Of a DNA stretch of 64,000 nt, positions 12,307 to 23,863 are shown one piece after another. The stretch lies in NCBI RefSeq assembly GCF_000003815.2, contig NC_049981.1, positions 19,202,583 to 19,266,582 of the forward strand, written 5' to 3'. Below the pieces are notes generated by a model. That model made no database searches and was not told where the DNA came from. It worked only from the letters and a program-made list of their open reading frames with translations. Source of the stretch: Branchiostoma floridae. Its lineage: Eukaryota > Chordata > Leptocardii > Amphioxiformes > Branchiostomatidae. Position 1 is the first letter of the stretch. Each line of letters begins with the position of its first letter. A program made the translations under genes and the position numbers.

Positions 12307-15300
12307 ATGGCAAAGCCAAGGGTCTTCTTCGACATTACCGCCGATGGTGCACCACTGGGGCGTATTGTTATGGAGGTGAGTTACAGAATTTGCTCCGTTT
12401 TCAGATAAACGTCTTGGAAAAATTAAGTGGCATGGGCGCTCATGGCGACACCACGCCTGGATAAGACCCCGTAACTGTTACATGCCCTCAGCGTAAATCT
12501 ATGGTGAAATTATCGTCTTAACTGGAATGTCCGATTTCCTAAAGCGTTGCAATTACGGACTGCAACGATATCGAGGTCTTCGGGGAAAGATTATCAGTTT
12601 TGATGCAGGATTATGTGGAAATTTTCATATCATTTGTGTTCGCGATTTTGTATTTCCCTTTCACGCCCGGTCTTTTTGCATGACTTCATTTTGCCCCCAA
12701 AAAACTAACCCTACCCTCATAATTTGGTAGGATGCAAAAATATTTGAAAGGTGGGAACATATTTTGCGTGAACGGAAGCGCAATTTCCAATTTTCTCACT
12801 AAACAGGTCGTTTCAGTGTTTTTGTTCAGTAAAACTAAAAGTGGACCATAGTTTTTCGCTACATCATAGTACATGTGACTGTCTGGTCTTTTCTGCTGTG
12901 ATTTGCATAAAAAGCGTCTCCTTTTTGTGGCCCTCGGGCACACCACACTCCTTCATGCGGTTTCATACTTAATTTCTTGCTGCAAGAATTTCACGGCTAG
13001 AAATCAAAGACCACTGTTTCGAGATTTTAGACTTCTGCAAATTCTAATTACCGTCTATGTAACGAGGAGAGATAGGAGATTGAAGCCCACCCACTCAAAA
13101 AACTGGGGCCATTGAAAGGGATTTGCAAAGATGTTTTGGCAACGCTCCAAGGGCGGGGACAAAGCAGAATTATGTCAGTAGTCACCCCAACTACTACTGG
13201 ATCTTACAGTAGCTGTTGAAAAGGAGATTTTAACACCTGGATAGATGCAGTGCTATAGTGCCCATCCACTGAAAATGAGGCCTTGGAAGGGGGTTCATCA
13301 TGAAATGACTTGGCACTGCTCCAGGGGTGTGGGTACTACTACTACTAGTACTAAGGTGTGGGCCAAGTGAACAGATATTGCCCTTCAAACTGTGCAAAGT
13401 CAATGCAATGGATCTTTCAAATTCTTCTTCAAATTGCAGTAGCAGTTCTAATGGAATTTTTTGTTTTAAGAAGCATGGCTGTAATACCTTTTACTAAGCG
13501 AATAAGTGAGGATTGTTCATGTCACAGCATCTACACAAGGACCACATTGTGAGCACTTTTTGGTAGTCCCTTACACAATTTGTCCTATTGATTCAAGGAT
13601 TAAGAATCCTGTCAATGGTGACAGACCACCTGTTCACATACACATCACCAGATCTGATCAGTCCCCAGAGTGGTCATCTATGGTAGATATGACTGTGAAT
13701 ATGTAAGTAAACAATGAAACATGTTGGCTGGCTGTTTTCACCTGTTAACTTGTTAAATCACCAAAATCATGATTAGTGGAAGAAAGATGTTGGATCCCAT
13801 GTATGTTGACTAACTAGGAATGTCTGACAAGCACCAGCCAATCTGTACCTGTGTTTGATGTTCTGTGATTGTTTGTTTTGCAGCTCCGAGCTGATGTTGT
13901 CCCCAAGACGGCAGGTAAGACATGGACTTGATTGATTGATTGCCATGCAATATCACTGGTGGCTTTTCTAACTTGTTGCCGCGACCCCCCTGCAGTAGTA
14001 TGTGTGCCACATACATTACAAACAGGGCTCTATCCGGTGCAATGGCCGAGTGGGTAGAGCAGGGTGTTCGCCNNNNNNNNNNNNNNNNNNNNNNNNNNNN
14101 NNNNNNNNNNNNNNNNNNNNNNNNNNNNNNNNNNNNNNNNNNNNNNNNNNNNNNNNNNNNNNNNNNNNNNNNAAGACGGCAGGTAAGACATGACTTGATT
14201 GATTGATTGCCATGCAATATCACTGGTGCTTTTTCTAACTTGTTGCCGCGACCCCCCTGCAGTAGTATGTGTGCCACATACATTACAAACAGGGCTCTAT
14301 CCGGTGCAATGGCCGAGTGGGTAGAGCAGGGTGTTCGCTTTGCATTCAGTAAGTTATGAGTTCGATCCCCAGCCCAGCCCAGTCATACCAAAGACTCTAA
14401 AATAGTAAAAATGGTACATGCTGCTTTCTCTGCTTAGCACTCGGCACTAATGAGGAAGAGTATTGAAGTTTAACACACATCACTACCAGTGGACCAGCCC
14501 CTTCCTGTAGTGGCTGGTCCAAGGGCTACTCGAAATGGAGATGGGTATCTGCACAGATTTTCGGGCAACTCAAACTTTAAACTCTAGCCAGCTCGAAATT
14601 TTTATCCGTCAGTCAATTCTCATTGTCACGAAAACCGCAAAAGTTAATTTTCATTATGACACTACAAAATAGTAGATTTTGTTATTGATATAGAATAAGA
14701 TGCCACGCAGTCACGCTTACATTTTGTACTACCCCTTTGCCCCGACCAGTGCTATCTGCAGCACGGCGGAAGAATAAATTCGTTCATAGAAGAAATGTTG
14801 GACGTAAAAACAACAAGTAGTACTTTGCTTTCCTTGTGATATGAGTTTTGAGGCCGCAAAACCTCCAAAGTGGCACAAATTGAGATGGTAGACAACACTC
14901 GAAACATGGCAGTAACGAGAAAAAAACTGTTTAAACCGGACTTGAACCAAACCATTACGTTTACTGTCGGCAGGGACATCCTCCCTAGATCATAAGGAAT
15001 GTCTTACTACAGTAGAAGACTTGACAGTAGTAGTTGTTGTCTTGATACCCTTTGTCCTGTTTGTAACTACATGAGAAGTTATCTTGTGCAGAATGTTTCT
15101 CAAGCATCTGGATAGATATTGCTAACTGAACTGTACCTTGCATAACTTACTACCTGGATATCTAATCTCCATGTAGGTATTAGTGTGTGCAGTTTTACTC
15201 TGCAGCAGTCTCTGCCACATTGTGAATTATACTTAATAGCTTCTACCTTTTTCTCGTCCAGAGAACTTCCGCGCCCTATGCACTGGAGAGAAGGGTTTTG

Positions 15301-16974
15301 GGTACAAGGGTTCGTCCTTCCACCGTGTCATTACTGACTTCATGTGCCAGGGAGGTGACTTCACCCGGGGAAACGGCACCGGAGGAAAGAGCATCTACGG
15401 CGAGAAGTTTGCAGATGAGAACTTCCAGCTGAAGCACACTGGTAAGGGATATGGCCTCAGCAATACAGTTTGATTGAAAATGGAGGACTTTTTTTTGGTC
15501 TATTTGTGTTGATCTGTGTCCTTAGTTATTTCAATGTTGTGGGGTGAGATGGAAGATCATATAGCTGGAGGCTGGTAAGATAGGAAGATTGGATCAGTAG
15601 GCTGGCAGGAAAACATATAGAATTAGTTTTAGAATTCATGCCGAAAAGAAACGAGAAATTCACAAGAACTCTCATTGTATTTAGATCTGTGATCATATAC
15701 CATAGCTTGTAACTGTAGGTATTGTGGGGTTTTGTCATAAATGTATGTCATGCCATTCTGTAGGTGCGGGTGTCCTGTCCATGGCTAATGCTGGCCCCAA
15801 CACCAATGGTTCACAATTCTTTCTGTGTACTGTAAAGACAGCATGGTAAGTTTATACTGTTCTAATCTTATTCATTATGTAGTATAGTACTGCTATACCA
15901 ACATAAATCAGCAAGTTCCCTTGCTGTGTCTGTAGCAAGGTATGTAGGGAAGGTTGCTAGCCCTTCCCCTTGAGTATTAAATCCCCATTTTACATTCCTT
16001 ATGAAAGACCATGCAGCCCCAACTTAGGCCCACTTTACACTACGGTTTTCGCGACAGCGGGACTAGCGAGAGCAGGAGCCACGTATAAAGAAAGTTCCAG
16101 TCGTCGTAATCACGCAGTCTTCAAATTTTCTCCCGTCCACTCTGAAGTGTACGCCCGTAGGCTCAGCGGGAGTCCCCAACAACTTCAAACTTATTTAGAG
16201 AACGCGTTAGGCTCCCCAACAGCGGGAGTAAGGGTAAAGCGGATTATTTCAGTGCATAGCCATAATTTAGCAGGTAATCACTGAAAGAAATGGATCTTCT
16301 ATTAAACAGTTAGCTTTGAAAGGGTTTTAAAGTGCATTTTTTATCGAAAATTTTGCGGTCGGAAGTTACCGGAAGTGTCAGCAAAACAACAACGTAGTCA
16401 GGGACTTGTATTTCTTATGCAAGTCACATATTTGAATTTTCAATCACTTGGAAGCGGTGCGCAAACAAAAAATGAAAGTTTGTTCAATATGACAGCACGC
16501 AGCTAAAAAAACACTGCGATCTTTACGGGTAGACTTTCCCGTGGTTGTCCTGCCAGATTTCGGGGTGGTGTGTCTAAAGAGGTCGGGATAGCGGCATCCC
16601 GACAGCGGGAAATTTCACCGCTGACGCGAAAAGCGTATGTAAAGTGGGCCTAAGATGTCCTGCCCCTGGGACTTGAACTAGGTCTCCTAGTTAACAACTA
16701 ATTGGAACCAGTACCTCAACTGTGAAGTTGCTACCAGTTGAGCCACAGGGACATCCCTTTGTATCAAGTTTAGTGTAAATTACCATGTACATGATCAGTG
16801 ATATTTAGAACATTATCACCTCATGTTTCTTAACTTTTCAGGCTGGATGGCAAGCATGTTGTGTTTGGGAGTGTCGTGGAAGGAATGGATGTGGTGAAGA
16901 AGGTAGAGGGCTATGGAAGCAGCAGTGGAAAGACCTCCAAGAAGATTGTCATCGCTGATTGTGGTCAGCTGTAA
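12307..16974 (+). CDS. PPIA: Cyclophilin A-type peptidyl-prolyl cis-trans isomerase, complete, five exons
   Basis: Catalyses cis-trans isomerisation of X-Pro bonds and is the cyclosporin-binding fold; expected cytosolic. Exons: 12307-12375, 13884-13914 (only 31 bp), 15262-15441, 15764-15845 and 16842-16974; all junctions are GT-AG and the frame is continuous. The 164-residue product aligns with human PPIA without gaps. R55, F60, M61, Q63, F113, W121 and H126 (human numbering) are all present, in [19 protein letters not shown] and [10 protein letters not shown]. It starts [10 protein letters not shown] and ends DCGQL. There is no signal or mitochondrial peptide. Several introns carry SINEs and a MITE, and a scaffold gap follows exon 2. 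It could equally be the unsplit ancestor of PPIA and PPIF. Confidence 0.96.
13905..14337 (+). repeat. Sequence duplicated on both sides of the scaffold gap (13905-14070 and 14173-14337)
   Basis: The block starting AAGACGGCAGGTAAGACATG and running through the SINE head occurs just before the 100-N gap and again immediately after it, with only a few differences (for example GACATGG versus GACATG, and CTGGTGG versus CTGGTGC). The second copy repeats the last 10 bases of cyclophilin exon 2. This is the pattern of overlapping contigs or two haplotypes placed end to end, so the second partial exon is probably not real. Confidence 0.8.
14073..14172. other. Assembly gap, 100 N
   Basis: A run of exactly 100 N, the usual placeholder for a gap of unknown size, in the intron after cyclophilin exon 2. 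Near-identical sequence flanks both sides, so true missing sequence may be nil. Confidence 0.99.
14290..14530 (+). repeat. tRNA-derived SINE, second family
   Basis: The head reads TGGCCGAGTGGG (A box) and, about 40 bases on, GAGTTCGATCCCC (B box), followed by a body ending in a short inverted pair, GGACCAGCCCC and GGCTGGTCC. The head also occurs before the gap at about 14040-14072, cut by the Ns. The surrounding bases do not fold into a tRNA acceptor stem, so it is a SINE and not a tRNA gene. Confidence 0.7.
15896..16757 (-). repeat. tRNA-derived SINE split by a MITE
   Basis: Same family as 4013-4276. The two halves are 15896-16026 and 16651-16757; joined, they give the family order: tail, GCAGCCCCAAC, then B box (minus strand GTTCAAGTCCC) and A box (minus strand TGGCTCAACTGGTAGCA). 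The split point falls exactly where the 4.1-kb copy has AACCGAGATG, which shows that the MITE went in after the SINE. Confidence 0.8.
16027..16650 (+). mobile_element. GGCCCACTTTACA-ended MITE, 624 bp, inside a SINE
   Basis: Left end GGCCCACTTTACACTAC and right end GTAAAGTGGGCC form an inverted pair; a second inverted pair is CGCGACAGCGGG near the left end and CCGACAGCGGGAAA near the right. It is flanked by TTA (16024-16026) and TAA (16651-16653). Compared with the uninterrupted SINE at 4.1 kb, exactly three bases occupy the site, consistent with a 3-bp TWA target duplication that has since mutated at one base. No coding capacity. Confidence 0.75.
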
Positions 16975-17266
16975 TGGGCACTGGCACAGTCCCTTTTTCC
17001 TATCATGCTAGAGTTCAATTCAGAGGGTCCCATACATGTATGTCTCTACTAGGGTCCAATCATGATATTGTAGACAAAGTTGCAATGCTGTATGTGTAGC
17101 TGTACAGTTCTCTCCATACCCCTCATGTACACCTGACATATGTATGCTGTCTTGTAGGTCATCACCAAGTGCAGGGTTGGTCATAACCAAGTGTAGGCTT
17201 AACACAACAGATAAGATAGAAAATATGGACTAATTTGCTCCTACCTTCTATGATACTGAGTAACAC

Positions 17267-17272
17267 ATTAAA
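17267..17272 (+). terminator. Possible cyclophilin poly(A) signal (ATTAAA)
   Basis: The variant hexamer ATTAAA lies 293 bases after the cyclophilin stop. I see no AATAAA in the first 800 bases after the stop, so this is the best of weak candidates. Confidence 0.25.
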
Positions 17273-18662
17273 CAGTGAAACCTTCAAACCCACTAGTGCA
17301 CATAAGCTTGTCCCACATCTCTACATAGAAAGTAAAATCAACTAATGAATAGTAGGCTCATGCAATCCATGCAGTCAGGATTAACAGGCTGGAGACTTTC
17401 CTCCGTATCATCCTCTCCTTATTTGTCTGGATAACCAATTTTATGTCAGAAATGTTGAGATTTTGATGTATTTTTGCTCTCGTTTCACCTGTGTATAGAC
17501 ACCAAACATGAGAGTGTACCTGATGGCAGTGGAACATAACTGTGCAATCTTGTACTTCAGTATCATGTTAGAAGAGGAGTAGTAATAATCAACCTCCTTC
17601 CATGTATGGAGTTTTCAAAAACTTCATTTCAAATGGAAACAGTACAAGACAGTTTAGATCCCACCCCTGCCCTATGTTCAGTGGATGTTGTGTCGTACCC
17701 ATTGAGCTGCCCTTTGTGTTCCTAATCAATTCACTGTGGCTCATTAAACTTTCTATCACCCCACAGAACTGGCTTTATTCTTCTTACTTTTAATCTTGTA
17801 TGTTCATTTATTGCATACTTCTCTGGTAAGAGTTCTAGGGGTGTGGTGAGGATCCCAGAAAAACATCCATTGGACACAAACCTTCAGGTAGTCATGGTGT
17901 TTGCATTGTAGGCAAGGTGTTTGATACTCTGTTAAACCTGTTTTCCATGTATTAGTTGGTAACCATTTAGCCTAACGGTCGTGCATTGTTCCCTAGCCGG
18001 CTGTACTCTGGCCGGCTTACTCCTCTATTTGTTCCTTTTCTACGTTTTTTCCAGCAACCTGTGGAGTCTGGTAGAGACTAAACTCTCACTGCCAAAATTA
18101 ACACATATTCGTCAATCGTTTCTGGAGGTAACTACAGTAGAACATGACAACAAACTCGTCAGGAAAGCATCTGCACCACTGGTTTGATGAAAAAGTAGTG
18201 TTGCTCAAGCCCTCACGATCACACAAGCCCTCACGATCACACAGCATCCCTCTCCAGCTGATGATGGACTCCAATCTACATCTGAAAATGAATCATGATT
18301 CTCATACACTTGTAGAAATGCAACTCCAAACGCAATTAACTAAGTAGGTGGGTGAAACAGAAATAAGGTATCATACAATGGGCCCAAGTGTTACCTTAAG
18401 ATATAACTGGGTTGTCACCATTTCAAATTTGGGACTTGAAACTCCTTGACAAAGGACTTGCCTCACTGTTGGTGCCAAAATATTAATCTCTAAGCAGAGC
18501 TGTTGGGGGATAAAGATGATATCTATTGGCTTGTGGGCCAATTGGATGCTGCTTAGTCTTTTGGATACCATCTTTGCCATGGACAGATCTGATGGGAGAT
18601 TATCAGAATATTAGCATTTCTGAGTTGATTCACATCTTGAATACACTATCTAGACAGCTTTT

Positions 18663-18762
18663 NNNNNNNNNNNNNNNNNNNNNNNNNNNNNNNNNNNNNN
18701 NNNNNNNNNNNNNNNNNNNNNNNNNNNNNNNNNNNNNNNNNNNNNNNNNNNNNNNNNNNNNN
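18663..18762. other. Assembly gap, 100 N
   Basis: A run of 100 N in intergenic DNA. Unlike the gap at 14073, I see no duplicated flanks. Confidence 0.99.
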
Positions 18763-18932
18763 TCAACCTAATTAGCCATGGCTGTTATTCAAGAGACAGT
18801 TACAATCTATGAGTAATAGCTAAGCAATGAAAGTGAAATCTGTATCTTTACCATATTGTCTCATCTTACCAGGGGGACCCCTTCCCTCATGACCCCAATG
18901 AAAAGCTGCCAGGCCTGCAGGTCCATTTGATT

Positions 18933-19115
18933 AGCCTCCACAGCAGGCTCTCTAGGACCTTTTTTGGCTCATAATACACTTTTGCTGGCCATTTCTTTTT
19001 GTACTGGATCGCTGATTGCTGGCCTTTTCTGACTGCCGGCCGTCAGAAAAGGCCAGCAACCCAGTACAAAAAGAAATGGCCAGCAAAAGTTCCTGGAGAG
19101 CCTGCTATGGAGGCT
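18933..19115. repeat. 183-bp near-perfect palindrome (hairpin MITE)
   Basis: Left arm AGCCTCCACAGCAGGCTCTC.., then TTTTGCTGGCCATTTC and TTTTTGTACTGG; the right arm is the inverse, ending GAGAGCCTGCTATGGAGGCT. The centre is GTCAGAAAAGGCC-type sequence around TGCCGGCC. A single 10-base interruption (ATCGCTGATT) is present only in the left arm. Almost the whole length would fold back on itself. It has no coding capacity. Confidence 0.75.
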
Positions 19116-20401
19116 ACATTTGAGCTTATATTAAATGAAGAAACAATGGTTCGGACAAGCCTACAGTTCAGAGGGGAAGCAGCAGCATTATTTTTTCCCG
19201 TTTCTACAATATAATCCTGACACCTGAATTTTAGATAGTTATTCTCCACCGCTGGGCACTCCAGTTTGTCTAGACAGTGTATTTCAATGTTGACTCATTA
19301 CTGGTAAGTGGTGCATTTGTTCAGTGCCATGGACTTTGATACAGGAGGTATATGAACCCACGCAATACACACATTCCTGACAAAATGATTTATTATGAGT
19401 CAGTAAATTTTGATGCAGATCTGGTATGTGTTATTTGAAAGAAAGGAAGAATTTTTGTGTCTAATCATGGCATGGCAGTCGTGATACAGTGTGTGTAACG
19501 ACACAGTCACGGTCATTTTAGGTTGTTGTACAATATTTTCAATTTCATGTAGACTTTCTAAGTAGGATGTTACAAAATTAACAATGATCTAACATCTTTT
19601 CCGTGACAAAACTGTTCTCCCAGCACTGATACAACCAGTAGATTTCTAGCGAGGACACCTTCCTTCAGGCAAGGAGCTTTATGTAACCTTCAGGCTTGCT
19701 TCAGCCGTAAGAAATCCTGGCTACTGAAACTTCGGCTTGGAGAATATATTGTGCAACACTTTCCTATCCGACTATCCTAAGAATGCCCTCAGTTTACGAT
19801 TGTACAGCAATCTCACACAGAATACGCCCCGGCCCTAAGTATGATGATGCATGTGTGCATTTCTTCTTTGTTACCATAAAAGTGCTAGCCAAATTCTCTG
19901 GCTGGCTTCTTTGGTAAATTATTTGCCAATCTCTACCACTCATTCAGCCTTAAATGGAGGCAAGCACATGTACAGTCCAGTGTGTTTGGGATGTACATTG
20001 AGACTTATATCTGATAAACGGTACATGTGTATCAAGTCTGCAGGGCATGTGGATATTATTATATCAATGACATCAGCGTGCACACCAAGTTTCAGCTATT
20101 TCCCCCAAACAATTTTCAACTGAACTGTAAATTGTGGAAAGCAGCTGCAAAATAAGCAAATGCATAACTTAGATTGCAAGAACAATTATCGGAAAATGCC
20201 TAGGTCAATTCCAAGGTCAAAGAAGCTGTGAAAGAACAAAGATTAAGAATCTATTGTCCGGACGTCCAGCATACCATATCCTGTATGTTAAGACATTTGT
20301 TCAACCCTTCTAACCACTTAGATTTTTATGATAAAGGCAACTGTTTTTTCAGTCTAACTTTTTGTTTATTCCCACACTCGCATCAGTCTTGAGGTCCCCA
20401 G

Positions 20402-20432
20402 AGGATGTCATCTATAAAATCAAATCATGGCC
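20402..20432 (+). repeat. Isolated right end of a GGCCATGTTG-type element
   Basis: GGATGTCATCT then AAATCAAATCATGGCC matches the right terminal repeat of 40622-41851 (ATGTCATCCATATAATC, then AAATCAACGTGGCC). No matching left end was found nearby, so it is a relic. Confidence 0.45.
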
Positions 20433-22061
20433 TTGATGATGAGTTTTTTTGATGACACTGCGTAGAGATCCTACAATAGTCTATATAACAAAGATACAGG
20501 GCAATAGATTGCCTTCATCACAAGACCTGATAAATAATATATGATACATGAAGGTGTTCCCACAAGAAGCAAGGACATCATATGGAGCAAGCCTGCTTCA
20601 AAGACATTCTAAGGTCACCATCATCATCTTCTACTGAAATTAGAGGAATGACTCTGGACACCCACCTAGGTCTTCCCGTGAAATGTGTCGTAAGTCCAAT
20701 AGTTGTGATAACTGAAGCTTAACGGTCTGCCACATCGTTATGATAAATGTCCAGGGATATGTGTTATGTTGAAAGCACATTTAATATCCCTGAGAACTGG
20801 AAACCATTATTTATTGACTCTGCCTGTCTGGACGGTCCGCCTTCAGCATCAAGCTACCCCGTTATTTGGGCAAGTGGCCCTCTTGAAAATTGCAAATCAG
20901 CGCTCCCTCAAAGAATTAATGCCATCCGCACATAGAAGGCCTGCGTTGGAGGCTAACATGGGACTTGCTATGATCGAAGAGAAGTTGAGGATAAGGGCCA
21001 CGTGATCCTTTTATCCACCATGACTCCCTCCCTGCAATAACAGTCATGGACCCGTTGTGCTTGCAGCGCCTCCTGTGGCTTAGTGTGTGCATTGCAGTCA
21101 CCTTTATCAGAAAATTAGTTGATTGTGGTCCACTAGCAATTCAACCATAAAATGTTACTAGCACAATGCGACAGAATAGGCACCTCATTCTTTTTATAGT
21201 CCAGTGGCATAGTTGGAAAACTCAGACCAACAGATTTGCCTAAAAAGTACCAAATTTGAAGATCTTCTACATATGGTGACATCTCAGTTTCTATAAGTGT
21301 TCTATAGAATTATCCAGTGAAGATATCCCTATTGTGCTTGGTGATAACAAATTCCACTCTACGATAGTTCTGGGAAAATACAATTTTTTTTTTCAACATA
21401 TCAATCCTAGGTTGGTAACTCTGGTATTTGAAGTCATGACTACTGCTTGTTCTTATCTTGAATTCACAACCCCGAACAGACCATATAATGATTAATGTGA
21501 AATGTTTATTTTAGGGGACAGAACTACATGTATACTGCACAGCAAACGACTACCAGATCCAACATTCGACCAACAAACAAACAAGCACTTGTGAAAACAT
21601 CTCTTGAGACAAACAACTAGCCTCCTTTGCAGACCCTTTGGGTGGTTCGGCGTTGATTTTTTGATTCCCAGAAAAGTTCGATGACGCAGCCATAAAAGCT
21701 CCTAGTCTGTATCCTTGGTGTAACCAAGGAGGACTCTGCTGTCTAGGGTTATAACTGGCCCTCTCCGCTAGGAGTCCGGTCGGATGCTGGGCGGGCTACT
21801 ACAAGCGAGATTAAAAATCTCAAAATCAGCGAACACCGGCCGCACCCAGAAGACTGAGGCTAATAAACAATACCTGTTGACGTTGGTTGTCAAGGCAACG
21901 TCATTGTTGCCTCTTAGGCCTACAGACTGCTGGTCGTAACGTCAGAACACGTCATAAACCTGGAACACCTTTCTGCCATTTTTTATCTCATTCTGTCAGA
22001 AAGGTCTTTGCTGCAAAACTCTAACGTTAGGTTCTAGAACACCTTAGCGCAGATTTTTAGT

Positions 22062-23555
22062 ATGATGCAAAGTACAGAGGTAAAGGCGAACTACACTTTC
22101 CAAGAGCCCGTACCCCTGAGACGAGCACGTGGAACTGTACTGGAAGAGATCCAGACGGAAACACTGAAACTGCAATACTTTTCACATGAGTATGGCGAGG
22201 TTCCCATTCTCTTCGGCTACTTGAGCGTCCGCTCGCAGGATGAGACAGAAGACGTCATCAACCGCATTTTGGCAATGTTTGAGGAGGAAAAAGTCATTTT
22301 GCTTGCGGAACGAAGAGACGGCCCGGTCGGTCCGCGTACCTACCTCCACTCCAAGTACTCCGACCTCCTCAAACAGGCCTGCTGCTGTTGCTGGAAATTT
22401 CAATTGGATCAAAACAACCCATTGGTCAAGCGGGTTCTGACGTTCGACGTTCTCCATAGCGACGAGAATACGATTTCGCGTCTGATTCGCGTCATCAACG
22501 ACAAGACTAATGGGTATAATCTGGGCCTCCTGACGCGCTGGTACCTCAGGCAACTTCAGAAGAAGTTCAAGTACTTCGTAGGGGTGGCGGCGAACACCTG
22601 GTTTGATGACAGATTGGGTGAGAGGCTACGACTGGTCAATCAGTTAGAGTCACCTTGGGAGTTCAGCTACTTGCACCTTGCCTCCTTTTGTACCCACCCG
22701 AAGCTGATCGCCTTGCTCCTCCGGCACGGTGCGGACCCGGACCGCGGATCACCCCGCTTCGGTCGGCGGTGCCCAGTGGAGTACCTCTTCCTCGCTATGT
22801 GCTGGGACGTGTACAAGGTTAGGTGACAGCAAGTATATGTTATGAATGACATCATCTGCGGACTAAAAAATTTAAGAGAGAGGGCGAAAAAAACAAGATG
22901 TGTAGAAAAAACTAGATATCTAACATTAGATTTTCAAAATAGACACCATGAACGTTAAAACAATTGAAGCTGGCAACAAAACGTGGTATCACAGCCAAGA
23001 AGTCCTTTATTTCTGTATTCAAGAGGTACACGTGTGTAGTAGACGTGTGTAGTAGTAGTGCGGTGTTATTTACCAAGTTGACAGCTACAGTTATGGCTAC
23101 CACATTGGGCACGCACACTTCCCAATACGTGTGATAACGAAAAATAACAATGTAAACTGCCATTATAGAAGAAAATGTTGCATAGAGGTCAAAAGTACAT
23201 CATGTATTCTAGCATCTCTGTATTTCTGAAGGGTCGTGATGACTGTGCCTCCCGTGTCCGGCGCTGCCTACGGATCTACTGCCGAGCCATGCCGAAGATC
23301 CCGCTACAGATCCCGTCCTTCCATGACCCGAGCGACTCGGACAGCGACTCGGAGCCGGACCTGCTAGCCGTGCCGCACGCCCGGTGGAACTCTTGGGTGC
23401 CCCGGAACAGGTGCACCAACCCCTGCGAGCTCAAACACCTCTGCAGGTGTCTCATCAGAAAGCTTCTGCAGGACAACGGAGTACTGCCAGGGGGCGTTTA
23501 TCAACTCAAGCTGCCGACACTCCTGCAGAAATATCTCGACTTGCTCCATGATTAG
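22062..23555 (+). CDS. Ankyrin-repeat and SOCS-box protein (ASB-like), two exons
   Basis: SOCS-box proteins recruit Elongin B/C and Cullin-5 to ubiquitinate partners; ankyrin repeats usually bind the target. Exon 1 is 22062-22822, preceded by an in-frame TAG at 22035; exon 2 is best read as 23213-23555, giving 367 residues. An alternative junction, 22817 to 23232, also keeps the frame (359 residues). Residues about 203-236 (YLHLASFCTHPKLIALLLRH then GADPD) form one clear ankyrin repeat; earlier repeats are weak or absent. After an acidic Ser/Asp run (DPSDSDSDSEPD), residues about 325-365 form a SOCS box: ELKHLCRCLIRKLL (BC-box pattern L-x3-C) and LPTLLQKYLDLL (Cullin-box position, second Pro missing). 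The stop codon TAG is completed by a transposon's first base. I cannot assign a specific ASB orthologue. Confidence 0.8.
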
Positions 23556-23863
23556 GCCATACTGATTTAATTATAAGGATGACATTCAGTGGGACCCGAA
23601 AATTAATGCCAAAAACAAGTTAGGCAAAGAAACTTCATTGTGAAATTTAATTCTTCAGGAGGGTAAATGACCGAAAATATTTTGCAGCTTCTTTGTATGA
23701 TTTTTTTTTTTTTTGAGTGATCTTTATTTGCTCTCTGCCACCAATGGGCCACAGCAAAGTAACATAGACATAGACATACATTCAACAAAACAATGAAATC
23801 ATGATACTGTCTATGGTCGCAATTCTTTCGGGGATGCCATCCACTTAATCAAGTCAGTTGGCC
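23555..23863 (+). mobile_element. GGCCATACTG MITE, 309 bp, starting inside the ankyrin/SOCS stop codon
   Basis: Left end GGCCATACTGATTTAATTA then GGATGACATT; right end GATGCCATCCACTTAATC then AAGTCAGTTGGCC, an inverted match. It is a diverged member of the family at 10980 and 40622. Flanks are TTA (23552-23554) and TAA (23864-23866). The element's first G is the last base of the TAG stop of the gene before it, so the gene's 3' UTR begins with transposon sequence. Confidence 0.75.

Larger units (their letters stand above)
16975..22061. other. Cyclophilin 3' UTR and intergenic DNA, no supported gene
   Basis: Contains a 100-N gap (18663-18762), a 183-bp near-palindrome (18933-19115), the isolated right end of a GGCCATGTTG-type element (20402-20432), and a possible MITE at 21618-21864 with short inverted ends TAGCCTC/GAGGCTA. 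About 19.6-20.4 kb resembles 29.5-30.1 kb at low identity. Open frames are short and unremarkable. Confidence 0.6.

Noticed and set aside
14290-14370. tRNA gene
   Set aside because: A and B boxes are good, but the acceptor stem does not pair and a SINE body follows; a second copy exists beside the gap.
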